A stretch of 64,000 nt of DNA from Streptomyces sp. NBC_00704 (GCF_036226605.1 NZ_CP109000.1:4150501-4214500), one strand, 5' to 3'; counted from the stretch's first letter, positions 17,024 to 25,151 are shown. Made by a program: numbers and translations. Notes: generated by a model from the sequence alone, not told the origin.

Positions 17024-17045
17024 TGTGGAGAACCGTTTGTCCACA
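17024..17045. promoter_or_regulatory. Inverted pair of DnaA-box 9-mers between bkdR and bkdA
   Basis: TTGTCCACA (17037-17045) is the exact Streptomyces DnaA-box consensus. TGTGGAGAA (17024-17032) faces it, giving a TGTGGA-N10-TCCACA dyad. The dyad could equally be part of a BkdR site. Sequence identity is seen; the binder is not known. Confidence 0.5.
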
Positions 17046-17079
17046 GCCTGAGGGGGCCTGTAGCCAAAATGTGCCGACG

Positions 17080-17093
17080 ACCGAACAATCGGT
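17080..17093. promoter_or_regulatory. Variant PaaR-type operator in front of bkdABC
   Basis: ACCGAACAATCGGT differs from the paaN/paaH site only at one central base (CA instead of CG). It lies 61 bp upstream of the bkdA ATG. Regulation of bkd by the TetR protein 0.9 kb away is a reasonable inference. Confidence 0.6.
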
Positions 17094-17153
17094 AGGTGAG
17101 GCGGGTCACAGCCGACACGCCTCCCGTAGCCGCATCCCCGAGGAGGTGCCGTC

Positions 17154-18287
17154 ATGACGGTCATGGAGCAGCGGGGCACGTACCGGCCGACTCCGCCGCC
17201 GGCCTGGCAGCCCCGTACCGACCCCGCGCCGCTGCTGCCCGACGCGGAGCCGTACCGCGTCCTCGGCACCGACGCGGCCGCACAGGCCGACCCGGAGCTG
17301 CTGCGCCGGCTGTATGCCCAGCTGGTGCGCGGCCGCCGCTACAACACCCAGGCCACCGCGCTCACCAAGCAGGGCAGACTCGCCGTCTACCCCTCCAGCA
17401 CCGGCCAGGAGGCCTGCGAGGTCGCCGCCGCGCTGGTCCTGGAGGAGCGCGACTGGCTGTTCCCCAGCTACCGGGACACCCTCGCCGTCGTCGCACGCGG
17501 CGTGGACCCCGTCGAGGCCCTCACCCTGCTGCGCGGCGACTGGCACACCGGCTACGACCCGTACGAGCACCGGGTGGCGCCGCTGTGCACCCCGCTCGCC
17601 ACCCAGCTCCCGCACGCCGTGGGCCTCGCGCACGCCGCCCGCCTCAAGGGCGACGACGTGGTCGCGCTCGCCATGGTCGGCGACGGCGGCACCAGCGAGG
17701 GCGACTTCCACGAGGCCCTGAACTTCGCCGCCGTCTGGCAGGCGCCGGTCGTCTTCCTCGTGCAGAACAACGGCTTCGCCATCTCCGTGCCGCTCGCCAA
17801 GCAGACCGCCGCGCCCTCGCTGGCCCACAAGGCCGTCGGATACGGCATGCCGGGCCGGCTGGTCGACGGCAACGACGCGGCCGCCGTGCACGAGGTGCTC
17901 GCCGACGCGGTGCGCCGCGCGCGGGAGGGCGGCGGCCCGACGCTCGTGGAGGCGGTCACCTACCGCATCGACGCCCACACCAACGCCGACGACGCCACCC
18001 GCTACCGCGGTGACGCCGAGGTGGAGACCTGGCGCGAGCACGACCCGATCCAGCTGCTGGAGCGCGAGCTGACCGCGCGCGGGCTGCTCGACGACGAGGC
18101 CAGGCAGTGCGCGCGGGACGCCGCCGAGGAGATGGCCGCCGACCTGCGCGCCCGGATGAACCAGGACCCGGTCCTCGACCCCATGGACCTGTTCTCGCAC
18201 GTGTACGCCGAGCCCACTGCTCAGCTGCGCGAGCAGCAGGCGCTGCTGCGGGCCGAGCTCGAGGCCGAGCAGGAAGGCGCGCACTGA
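17154..18287 (+). CDS. bkdA: Branched-chain 2-oxoacid dehydrogenase E1 alpha (first operon)
   Basis: This 377-residue thiamine-diphosphate enzyme subunit decarboxylates the keto acids of Val, Leu and Ile and feeds acyl-CoA starters for iso/anteiso fatty acids and polyketides. The ThDP motif runs from GDGGTSEGD near residue 176 to VQNN near 204. STGQEACEVAAA and YRIDAHTNADDATRY (phosphorylation-loop region) are typical of BCKDH E1 alpha. GAGGAGGT is 6 nt before the ATG. Its stop overlaps bkdB as TGATG. The promoter region holds a BkdR-like dyad, DnaA-box 9-mers and a PaaR-like site. A pyruvate dehydrogenase role is less likely given the Lrp neighbour. Confidence 0.91.
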   Translation: MTVMEQRGTYRPTPPPAWQPRTDPAPLLPDAEPYRVLGTDAAAQADPELLRRLYAQLVRGRRYNTQATALTKQGRLAVYPSSTGQEACEVAAALVLEERDWLFPSYRDTLAVVARGVDPVEALTLLRGDWHTGYDPYEHRVAPLCTPLATQLPHAVGLAHAARLKGDDVVALAMVGDGGTSEGDFHEALNFAAVWQAPVVFLVQNNGFAISVPLAKQTAAPSLAHKAVGYGMPGRLVDGNDAAAVHEVLADAVRRAREGGGPTLVEAVTYRIDAHTNADDATRYRGDAEVETWREHDPIQLLERELTARGLLDDEARQCARDAAEEMAADLRARMNQDPVLDPMDLFSHVYAEPTAQLREQQALLRAELEAEQEGAH

Positions 18288-19291
18288 TGACGACGGTCGC
18301 CCTCAAGCCCGCCACCATGGCGCAGGCCCTCACGCGCGCGTTGCGCGACGCCATGGCCGACGACCCGTCCGTCCACGTCCTGGGCGAGGACGTGGGCGCC
18401 CTCGGCGGCGTCTTCCGGGTCACCGACGGGCTGGCGAAGGAGTTCGGCGAGGACCGCTGCACGGACACCCCGCTCGCCGAGGCCGGCATCCTCGGCACCG
18501 CCGTCGGCATGGCCATGTACGGTCTGCGGCCGGTCGTCGAGATGCAGTTCGACGCGTTCGCCTACCCGGCGTTCGAGCAGCTCATCAGCCATGTCGCCCG
18601 GATGCGCAACCGCACCCGCGGCCGGATGCCCCTGCCGATCACCGTCCGGGTGCCCTACGGCGGCGGCATCGGCGGCGTGGAGCACCACAGCGACTCCTCC
18701 GAGGCCTACTACATGGCCACCCCGGGCCTGCACGTCGTCACGCCCGCCACGGTCGCCGACGCCTACGGCCTGCTGCGCGCCTCCATCGCCTCCGACGACC
18801 CGGTGGTCTTCCTCGAACCCAAGCGCCTGTACTGGTCCAAGGACGCCTGGAACCCGCAGGAGCCGACGGACGTCGAGCCCATCGGGCGTGCGGTGGTGCG
18901 GCGTCAGGGCCGCAGCGCCACGCTGATCACGTACGGGCCGTCGGTGCCGGTCTGCCTCGAAGCCGCCGAGGCGGCGCGGGCCGAGGGCTGGGACCTGGAG
19001 GTCGTCGACCTGCGCTCGCTGGTCCCGTTCGACGACGAGACGGTCGCCGCGTCGGTGCGGCGCACCGGACGCGCGGTCGTCGTGCACGAGTCGGGCTCCT
19101 TCGGCGGCCCGGGCGGGGAGATCGCCGCCCGCGTCACCGAGCGCTGCTTCCACCATCTGGAGGCGCCGGTGCTGCGCGTGGCCGGGTTCGACCTGCCGTA
19201 TCCGCCGCCGATGCTGGAGCGCCACCACCTGCCCGGCGTCGACCGCATCCTGGACGCCGTGGCGCGGTTGCAGTGGGAGGCCGGGAACTGA
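18287..19291 (+). CDS. bkdB: Branched-chain 2-oxoacid dehydrogenase E1 beta (first operon)
   Basis: The 334-residue E1 beta subunit carries the transketolase pyrimidine-binding part (LGEDVGALGGVFRVTDGL, DTPLAEAGILGTAVGMAM, EMQFDAFAYPAFEQ) and a C-terminal transketolase domain (ITYGPSVPVCLEAA, VVDLRSLVPFD, PGVDRILDAV). It pairs with BkdA as an alpha2beta2 E1. The ATG overlaps the bkdA TGA by one base, and its own TGA overlaps bkdC in the same way. No second internal start with a better site is seen. Confidence 0.92.
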   Translation: MTTVALKPATMAQALTRALRDAMADDPSVHVLGEDVGALGGVFRVTDGLAKEFGEDRCTDTPLAEAGILGTAVGMAMYGLRPVVEMQFDAFAYPAFEQLISHVARMRNRTRGRMPLPITVRVPYGGGIGGVEHHSDSSEAYYMATPGLHVVTPATVADAYGLLRASIASDDPVVFLEPKRLYWSKDAWNPQEPTDVEPIGRAVVRRQGRSATLITYGPSVPVCLEAAEAARAEGWDLEVVDLRSLVPFDDETVAASVRRTGRAVVVHESGSFGGPGGEIAARVTERCFHHLEAPVLRVAGFDLPYPPPMLERHHLPGVDRILDAVARLQWEAGN

Positions 19292-20640
19292 TGGCACAGG
19301 TGCTGGAGTTCAAGCTGCCCGACCTCGGTGAGGGACTCACCGAGGCGGAGATCGTGCGCTGGCTGGTCCAGGTCGGCGACGTGGTCGCCGTCGACCAGCC
19401 GGTCGTCGAGGTCGAGACGGCCAAGGCGATGGTCGAGGTGCCCTGCCCCTACGGGGGCGTGGTGACCGCCCGCTTCGGCGAGGAGGGCACGGAACTGCCC
19501 GTCGGCGCCCCGCTGATCACGGTCGCGGTCGGCGCGCCGGCCTCCGGCGCAGCCGAGGTCGAGGCCGCGACCGGGGGCTCGGGCAACGTTCTCGTCGGAT
19601 ACGGCACATCGGAGGCGCCCGCGCGCAGGCGCCGGGTCCGCTCCGCGCGACCGGAACCGGCCGCCACCGCCGAAGCCACCGTCGCGGTCGACGGCACGGC
19701 CCCGGCGGTCCCGGCCGCACAGGCCGCACCGGCCGCACCGGCTGAGGCGCTCGGCGGGCCCGTCCCCGTGATCTCGCCGCTGGTGCGCCGGCTCGCTCGG
19801 GAGAACGGGCTGGACCTGCGCGAACTCAGGGGCTCGGGACCGGAGGGTCTCATCCTGCGGGCCGACGTCGAGAGCGCGCTGCGGGTGGCCGTGCCGCGCG
19901 AAGAGCCCGGGCAGGAGGCCCCGCGTGCCGGCGGGACCGCCGCCCTCGCCGGCGGACGCCGCGTGCCGCTCAAGGGCGTCCGTGGCGCCGTCGCCGACAA
20001 GCTGTCGCGCAGCCGGCGGGAGATCCCGGACGCGACCTGCTGGGTGGACGCCGACGCGACCGAACTGATGCGGGCCCGGACGGCGATGAACGCGGCGGGC
20101 GGGCCGAAGATCTCCCTCCTCGCGCTGCTCGCCCGTATCTGCACCGCGGCGCTGGCCCGGTATCCGGAGCTGAACTCCACCGTCGACCAGGCCGCCCGCG
20201 AGATCGTCCGGTTCGACCAGGTCCACCTCGGCTTCGCCGCACAGACCGACAGGGGCCTCGTCGTGCCCGTGGTCCGTGACGCGCACGCACGGGACGCCGA
20301 GGGGCTCACCGCGGAGTTCGCCCGGCTCACCGAGGCCGGCCGCGAGGGACGGCTCACTCCCGCGGACCTGACCGGCGGCACCTTCACGCTGAACAACTAC
20401 GGAGTGTTCGGCGTCGACGGCTCCACGCCGATCATCAACCACCCGGAGGCGGCCATGCTCGGCGTCGGCCGCATCGTCCCCAAGCCGTGGGTGCACGAGG
20501 GCGAGCTGGCGGTGCGCCAGGTCGTTCAGCTCTCGCTCACCTTCGACCACCGGGTGTGCGACGGCGGCACGGCGGGCGGCTTCCTGCGCCATGTGGCCGA
20601 CTGCGTGGAGCAGCCGGCGGTGCTGCTGCGCACCCTGTGA
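19291..20640 (+). CDS. bkdC: Branched-chain 2-oxoacid dehydrogenase E2, lipoyl acyltransferase (first operon)
   Basis: This 449-residue E2 has one lipoyl domain with the modified lysine at Lys45 (ETAKAMVEV). An A/P-rich linker leads to a peripheral-subunit-binding domain at about 160-195 (ISPLVRRLARENGLDLREL). The C-terminal acyltransferase core has His420-xxx-Asp424-Gly as catalytic motif (FDHRVCDGG). It hands acyl groups from E1 to CoA. The lipoamide dehydrogenase E3 is not encoded in this window. Start is fixed by TGATG overlap with bkdB. Confidence 0.92.
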   Translation: MAQVLEFKLPDLGEGLTEAEIVRWLVQVGDVVAVDQPVVEVETAKAMVEVPCPYGGVVTARFGEEGTELPVGAPLITVAVGAPASGAAEVEAATGGSGNVLVGYGTSEAPARRRRVRSARPEPAATAEATVAVDGTAPAVPAAQAAPAAPAEALGGPVPVISPLVRRLARENGLDLRELRGSGPEGLILRADVESALRVAVPREEPGQEAPRAGGTAALAGGRRVPLKGVRGAVADKLSRSRREIPDATCWVDADATELMRARTAMNAAGGPKISLLALLARICTAALARYPELNSTVDQAAREIVRFDQVHLGFAAQTDRGLVVPVVRDAHARDAEGLTAEFARLTEAGREGRLTPADLTGGTFTLNNYGVFGVDGSTPIINHPEAAMLGVGRIVPKPWVHEGELAVRQVVQLSLTFDHRVCDGGTAGGFLRHVADCVEQPAVLLRTL

Positions 20641-20719
20641 CCGGGGGCGCCCCGCCGCCCTCGCCGCCCTCTCCGTGTTCGCCGTGGTCCCGGGGGTCCG
20701 AATCCCCGGGACCGGCCCG

Positions 20720-20725
20720 CATACT
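20720..20725 (+). promoter_or_regulatory. Possible -10 of a leaderless promoter (mobA-like gene)
   Basis: CATACT stands 6 nt before the GTG at 20732. It matches only the key A and T of the hexamer, so it is weaker than the other leaderless cases in this window. Confidence 0.35.
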
Positions 20726-20731
20726 CGGAGG

Positions 20732-21661
20732 GTGACCTCGAACGAGCCCGCCGCCCACGACGCCGTCGTGCTGGCCGGCGGCGGCGCCCGCCGGCTCGGC
20801 GGGGCCGACAAACCGGGCGTGCGGGTGGGCGGCCGCGCCCTGCTCGACCGGGTCCTCGACGCCTGCGCCGACGCCCGCGCCACCGTCGTCGTCGCGGCCC
20901 CCCGCCCCACCGCCCGGCCCGTGCGCTGGGCGCGCGAGAATCCGCCGGGTGCGGGCCCTGTCGCCGCGCTGGACGCCGGTCTGCGCCACATCACGGCGGA
21001 CGACGTCCTCGTCCTCTCCGCCGATCTGCCCTTCCTCGCGCCCGACGCCCTGCGGCGGCTGCTGAGCGCGCTGCGTTCCGGCGGAGCCGAGGGCGCGCTC
21101 CTCACCGACGCGGACGGCCGCGACCAGCCGCTCGTCGCCGCGTACCGCACGGCCGCGCTGCGCCGCGGACTGGCGGCGCTCACCGCTGCCCACGGCGGCC
21201 TCACGGGGCTGCCCCTGCGCCGGCTCACCGCCGGACTCGACCTCGTCCGCGTCCCCGACCCGGTCGGAGCCTTCGACTGCGACACCTGGGACGACATTGC
21301 CACCGCCAGGGCCCGTATCAGGGAGCATGACCACGTGCTGGATGAATGGATTTCCGCAGTCAAGGCCGAACTGGGCGTCGACCTCGACGTCGACACCGGC
21401 GTCCTCCTCGACCTCGCCCGGGATGCGGCCCACGGCGTGGCCCGGCCGGCCGCCCCTCTGACGACCTTCCTGGTCGGTTACGCGGCCGCCCGGGCGGGAG
21501 GCGGCTCCGAAGCCGTCGCCGAGGCCGCCCGCAAGGCCGCCGCGCTGGCCCTGCGCTGGGCCCAGGAGGCCGAAGAGGAGGCCGCCGGGCAGGAAGCCGG
21601 ACAGGGAGCCGGACAGGACGAGGCCGCCGGGAACGACGGCCCGGGACCGGACGCCGGATGA
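20732..21661 (+). CDS. mobA: MobA-like nucleotidyltransferase fused to a C-terminal helical domain (DUF6457-like)
   Basis: The 309-residue product starts with a MobA/NTP-transferase fold: AVVLAGGGARRLGGADKPGV near residue 10, LSADLPFLAPD near 93, and the RDQPLVAAYRT loop. This would attach GMP to molybdopterin to form the guanine dinucleotide cofactor. From about residue 205 a second, helical domain follows (VLDEWISAVKAELGVDLDVD, DVARDAAHGVARPAAPLTTFLVGYAAAR-like pattern) of the kind annotated DUF6457. The tail is a Q/E/G/A-rich repeat. It overlaps moeA as ATGA, which supports a molybdenum-cofactor role. The function of the second domain is unknown. Confidence 0.82.
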   Translation: MTSNEPAAHDAVVLAGGGARRLGGADKPGVRVGGRALLDRVLDACADARATVVVAAPRPTARPVRWARENPPGAGPVAALDAGLRHITADDVLVLSADLPFLAPDALRRLLSALRSGGAEGALLTDADGRDQPLVAAYRTAALRRGLAALTAAHGGLTGLPLRRLTAGLDLVRVPDPVGAFDCDTWDDIATARARIREHDHVLDEWISAVKAELGVDLDVDTGVLLDLARDAAHGVARPAAPLTTFLVGYAAARAGGGSEAVAEAARKAAALALRWAQEAEEEAAGQEAGQGAGQDEAAGNDGPGPDAG

Positions 21662-23052
21662 CCCCGCACGGCGCCCGGCAGGGTCTCGACGCCGAGGACC
21701 TCGACGTCGAGGAGGCGCTCGCCCTGGTGAAGGACGGCAACGGCTCCGCCCGCCCGGCCGGCGGCTCCCGCCCCGACCGGCGAGGATCCGCCCCCTCCCC
21801 GTCCACCGGGGCCGCGGACGCCGGCCACCGGGAGGCCGGGGAGCGGCGCCACCGCGCCACGGCCTGGTCCGAAGCCCGGACGATCGCCGCCCGCGCCGCC
21901 CGGCCGGGCGCCCGCCCCGCCCCCGTCTCCGTCGGTCTCGGCGACGCGCTGGGGCTGGTGCTGGCCGCCCCGCTGACCGCGCTCACCGACCTGCCCTCGT
22001 TCGACACGTCGGCGATGGACGGATGGGCCGTCGCGGGCCCCGGCCCCTGGCACGTACGGGAGGAGGGCGTGCTCGCCGGGAGTTCCGCGCCCGCCCCCCT
22101 CGCCGACGGCGAGGCCGTCCGCATCGCCACCGGCGCCCGCATCCCGCTGGACACCACCGCGGTGCTGCGCAGCGAGCACGGCCGCACCGACGACGGCGGC
22201 CGACTGCATCCGACCCGCGAGATGCAACACGGCCAGGACATCCGGCCGCGCGGCCAGGAGTGCCGCACCGGCGACCAACTGCTCCTCGCCGGGGCGGTGG
22301 TGACACCGGCGGTCCTCGGTCTCGCCGCCGCCGCCGGCTACGACACGGTGACCGTCGTGCCCCGGCCCCGGGTGGAAGTCCTGGTGCTCGGCGACGAACT
22401 GCTCGCCGAGGGCCGGCCGCACGACGGCCTCATCCGGGACGCGCTCGGTCCGATGCTGCCGCCGTGGCTGCGAGCCCAGGGCGCCGAGGTCATCGCCGTA
22501 CGCAGGCTCCGGGACGAGGCGAAGGCCCTGCTCAAGGCCATCACATCGTCGGACGCCGATCTGATCGTCACCACCGGGGGCACGGCCTCGGGGCCCGTCG
22601 ACCATGTGCACCCCACACTGCGCCGGATCGACGCCGAACTCCTCGTCGACGGCGTCAAGGTGCGGCCCGGACATCCCATGCTGCTGGCCCGGGTCGAGGA
22701 GGGGCAGCACCTCGTCGGTCTGCCCGGCAACCCTCTCGCCGCCGTCTCCGGCCTGCTCACCCTCGCCGAACCGCTGCTGCGCACGCTCGCCTCCCGCGGG
22801 GCTCCCGAGCCCTACACGTTGCCGCTGCGGGAGTCCGTACAGGGGCACCCGCACGACACGCGGCTCATCCCGGTGGTGCTGCGGGGCGACCACGCCGTGC
22901 CGCTGCACTACAACGGTCCGGCCATGCTGCGGGGCATCGCGGCGGCCGATGCCCTCGCCGTCGTACCGCCGGGCGGCGCACCGGCGGGTCAGGAGGCGGA
23001 AGTGCTCGACCTGCCGTGGACCACGGCCGGGATCGGCGCCTGTTTCACGTGA
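21658..23052 (+). CDS. moeA: MoeA-like molybdopterin molybdenumtransferase
   Basis: MoeA (464 aa) inserts molybdate into adenylylated molybdopterin. The N-terminal 55 residues are a disordered P/G/S-rich leader. The MoeA core then shows SFDTSAMDGWAVAG near residue 115, IATGARIPLDTTAVLR, VLVLGDELL, and TTGGTASGPVDHV near 305 with GVKVRPGHPMLLAR and VGLPGNPLAAVSG. The GTASGP motif replaces the more common GGVSVG. The stop TGA at 23050-23052 is part of the first of three parS sites, so the last codons are fixed by the palindrome. It is coupled to the mobA-like gene by ATGA. Confidence 0.88.
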   Translation: MTPHGARQGLDAEDLDVEEALALVKDGNGSARPAGGSRPDRRGSAPSPSTGAADAGHREAGERRHRATAWSEARTIAARAARPGARPAPVSVGLGDALGLVLAAPLTALTDLPSFDTSAMDGWAVAGPGPWHVREEGVLAGSSAPAPLADGEAVRIATGARIPLDTTAVLRSEHGRTDDGGRLHPTREMQHGQDIRPRGQECRTGDQLLLAGAVVTPAVLGLAAAAGYDTVTVVPRPRVEVLVLGDELLAEGRPHDGLIRDALGPMLPPWLRAQGAEVIAVRRLRDEAKALLKAITSSDADLIVTTGGTASGPVDHVHPTLRRIDAELLVDGVKVRPGHPMLLARVEEGQHLVGLPGNPLAAVSGLLTLAEPLLRTLASRGAPEPYTLPLRESVQGHPHDTRLIPVVLRGDHAVPLHYNGPAMLRGIAAADALAVVPPGGAPAGQEAEVLDLPWTTAGIGACFT

Positions 23053-23055
23053 AAC
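23042..23055. promoter_or_regulatory. parS site overlapping the moeA stop codon
   Basis: A perfect GTTTCACGTGAAAC, extended to 16 bp by T and A. It supplies the last three moeA codons and the TGA stop (23050-23052). It is the first of a cluster of three in 58 bp. Confidence 0.93.
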
Positions 23056-23062
23056 AGGGCGT

Positions 23063-23076
23063 GTTTCACGTGAAAC
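23063..23076. promoter_or_regulatory. parS site, middle of a triple cluster
   Basis: A perfect 14-bp GTTTCACGTGAAAC, starting 21 bp after the first site (two helical turns), so both sites present nearly the same face of the helix. Confidence 0.93.
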
Positions 23077-23085
23077 GCCGCCTTT

Positions 23086-23099
23086 GTTTCACGTGAAAC
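23086..23099. promoter_or_regulatory. parS site, third of a triple cluster
   Basis: A perfect 14-bp GTTTCACGTGAAAC, starting 23 bp after the second site and ending 5 bp before the stop codon of the convergent channel gene. Confidence 0.93.
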
Positions 23100-23103
23100 A
23101 CCG

Positions 23104-24219
23104 TCATGACGGCTCGGGTGCCGGGATGGTCCGGCTCACCGTGATGACCCGGTCCCCCTGCTGGAGACGGGCGAGCCGGGGGTCGGTGTAGTCGATCAGT
23201 TCCTTGCCCCGGACCACGGCCACCACGAGGTCCTTGCAGGCGCGGGGATCCTTGCCGGCTTCCGCATGGGTGATCGGGCGCTCGATGAGGTCCAGGCCGC
23301 TGCCGATGGTCATCAGGCTCTCCAGTGTCCGGGCCACGGTCGGGCTCACCATCGACACGCCGAGCAGCCGTCCGGCGGAACTGGAACTGGTGATCACGGT
23401 GTCGGCGCCGCTCTGTTTGAGCAGCGGCACGTTCTCGTCCTCACGGGCGGCGACCACGATGGTGGCGCGCCGGTTCAGCTGCCGGGCGGTCAGGGTGACC
23501 AGGGCGGCCGTGTCGTCGCGTTGGGGCGAGACGATCACTCGGCGGGCGTGCTGCACCTCGGCCTTGACCAGCGTCTCCGAACGGGTGGCGTCGCCCGTCA
23601 CCGCCACCAGCCCGTCGTCCCCGGCGAGCAGCGCCGCCTTGCGCTGGGCGTCCACGATGACGATGTGCTCCTTGGGGATGCCCTGTCCGACGAGGGTCTG
23701 CACCGCGTGGCGGCCCTTCGTGCCGTATCCGACGACCACGATGTGGCCGCTGGTGCGGGACCGCCAGCGATGGATGCGGACCTGCTGGCGGGTGCGCTCG
23801 GTGAGGACCTCCAGGGTGGTGCCGACCAGGATGATCAGGAACAGCACGCGCAGCGGGGTGATGACCAGGATGTTGACCAGCCGGGCCGTGTCGCTGACCG
23901 GGGTGATGTCGCCGTAGCCGGTGGTGGAGAGGGTGACGGTGGCGTAGTAGGCCGCGTCCAGCAGTCCGACGGAGCCGTCGGAGTTGTCGTTGTAGCCGTC
24001 ATGGTCGACGTAGACGATCAGTGTGGTGAGGGCCAGCACCAGAAGCCCCAGGGCCAGCCGCCGCAGCACCTGAAGGAGCGGCGGCGCGCCGACGCGCACG
24101 GGCATCGTGATGGTGCGGCCCGCTTCGGCGTCGTCGCGGGCTTCCGAGCGCGAGCGGTACCAGAGGGACCTGAACAGTGAGAACCTGGGCCTGCCGGGCT
24201 GTCGTTCATGGTCCTTCAT
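23104..24219 (-). CDS. Two-helix potassium channel with RCK (TrkA-N) domain
   Basis: The 371-residue product has a first span near residues 52-70 (LRRLALGLLVLALTTLIVY), a pore loop with the K+ selectivity filter TTGYGD at 99-104, and a second span near 114-135. A cytoplasmic RCK domain starts with HIVVVGYGTKGRHAVQTL near 159 and ends with a TrkA-C-like part. It is a MthK/Kch-like ligand-gated K+ channel of the cell membrane. The ATG at 24219 has AGGGGG 8 nt upstream; an in-frame ATG 23 codons earlier adds residues without family support. It is divergent from a pore-less paralogue and convergent with moeA across the parS cluster. Confidence 0.87.
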   Translation of the reverse strand: MKDHERQPGRPRFSLFRSLWYRSRSEARDDAEAGRTITMPVRVGAPPLLQVLRRLALGLLVLALTTLIVYVDHDGYNDNSDGSVGLLDAAYYATVTLSTTGYGDITPVSDTARLVNILVITPLRVLFLIILVGTTLEVLTERTRQQVRIHRWRSRTSGHIVVVGYGTKGRHAVQTLVGQGIPKEHIVIVDAQRKAALLAGDDGLVAVTGDATRSETLVKAEVQHARRVIVSPQRDDTAALVTLTARQLNRRATIVVAAREDENVPLLKQSGADTVITSSSSAGRLLGVSMVSPTVARTLESLMTIGSGLDLIERPITHAEAGKDPRACKDLVVAVVRGKELIDYTDPRLARLQQGDRVITVSRTIPAPEPS

Positions 24220-24341
24220 CGTGTGCCCCCTGCTGACGGTGATCCGATCGGTGGGCACCATGGTTCCCGGCGGGTCCGCGCCCGTCATGAATCAACACGT
24301 GTCCCTGGCCCCCCAGATGTTCATGATCCCCGGAGGTCCCC

Positions 24342-25040
24342 TTGCGTGACCACATTGTCGTCGTCGGCTTCGGCACGAAGGGACGGTCCGCGATCCGGAC
24401 GGCCTGCGCCGCGGGGCTGCGCAAGGACCAGGTCGTGGTGATCGACCCGAGCGCGAAGGTGGTCGAAGCCGCGACGGCCGAAGGGTACGAGGGCGTGGTC
24501 GGCGACGCGACGCGCAGCGACGTGCTGCGGCGGGCCGAGGTGCAGCGGGCGGGCCGGATCGTCATCGCGACCCAGCGCGACGACACGGCCGTTCTGGTCG
24601 TGCTCACCGCCCGCCAGCTCAACCCCGGCGCGAAGATCATGGCGGCTGTCCGCGAGGAGGAGAACGCGCCGCTGCTCAAGCAGTCGGGCGCCGACGAGGT
24701 CATCACCAGCGCCGGGGCGGCCGGACGGCTGCTGGGGCTGTCGGTGCTCAGCCCGGCGGCGGGCCGGGTCATGGAGGACCTCATCCAGCAGGGCGACGGG
24801 CTCGACCTGGTCGAACGCCCGGTCACCAAGGCCGAGGCGGGCCTCGGGCCGCGCGACACGGCCGACCTCGTGGTCAGCGTCGTGCGCGGGCATCGCGTCC
24901 TCGCCTACGACGACCCGGCGATCGGGGTGTTGCAGCTCACCGACCGGCTGGTCTCGATCGTGCGGATGGGGCCGGACCGAAGGCATGCCCAGCTCGGCGC
25001 CCCGGGGATGCCCGGAGTGCCGCCCCTGCCGCCGGCCTGA
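24342..25040 (+). CDS. Stand-alone RCK (TrkA-N/TrkA-C) protein, pore-less paralogue of the channel
   Basis: This 232-residue soluble protein is aligned along its whole length with the RCK part of the divergent channel: HIVVVGFGTKGRSAIRT, GDATRSDVLRRAEVQ, RDDTAVLVVLTARQLNP and PLLKQSGADEVITSAGAAGR have close counterparts there. It has no pore or membrane span. It may join the channel's gating ring or serve a Trk-type transporter encoded elsewhere (inference). The start is TTG at 24342, with CGGAGG 5 nt upstream; the nucleotide-binding strand begins at residue 4, so nothing is missing at the N terminus. The 122-bp gap to the channel gene is too short to hide a lost pore. Confidence 0.83.
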   Translation: MRDHIVVVGFGTKGRSAIRTACAAGLRKDQVVVIDPSAKVVEAATAEGYEGVVGDATRSDVLRRAEVQRAGRIVIATQRDDTAVLVVLTARQLNPGAKIMAAVREEENAPLLKQSGADEVITSAGAAGRLLGLSVLSPAAGRVMEDLIQQGDGLDLVERPVTKAEAGLGPRDTADLVVSVVRGHRVLAYDDPAIGVLQLTDRLVSIVRMGPDRRHAQLGAPGMPGVPPLPPA

Positions 25041-25138
25041 ACCCTGAGCCGGCCGACAGCCGTCCGGCCCCGGCCGTCTGTTCCCGGCCGTCCTGCCCCC
25101 GGCCGTTCGCCCGTGGCCTTCCGGACGAAGCCGGGGAG

Positions 25139-25144
25139 TAGCGT
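25139..25144 (+). promoter_or_regulatory. -10 element of a probable leaderless promoter
   Basis: TAGCGT lies 7 nt before the ATG at 25152, with no ribosome binding site between them. Confidence 0.6.
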
Positions 25145-25151
25145 CGTCCTC

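Noticed and set aside
8874..17045. Replication origin
   Set aside because: Only five DnaA-box-like 9-mers over 8 kb, and no dnaA, dnaN or AT-rich unwinding region.
24220..24341. Frameshifted pore region of the stand-alone RCK gene
   Set aside because: The gap is only 122 bp, has no span-like frame, and the RCK gene has its own TTG with a good ribosome binding site.
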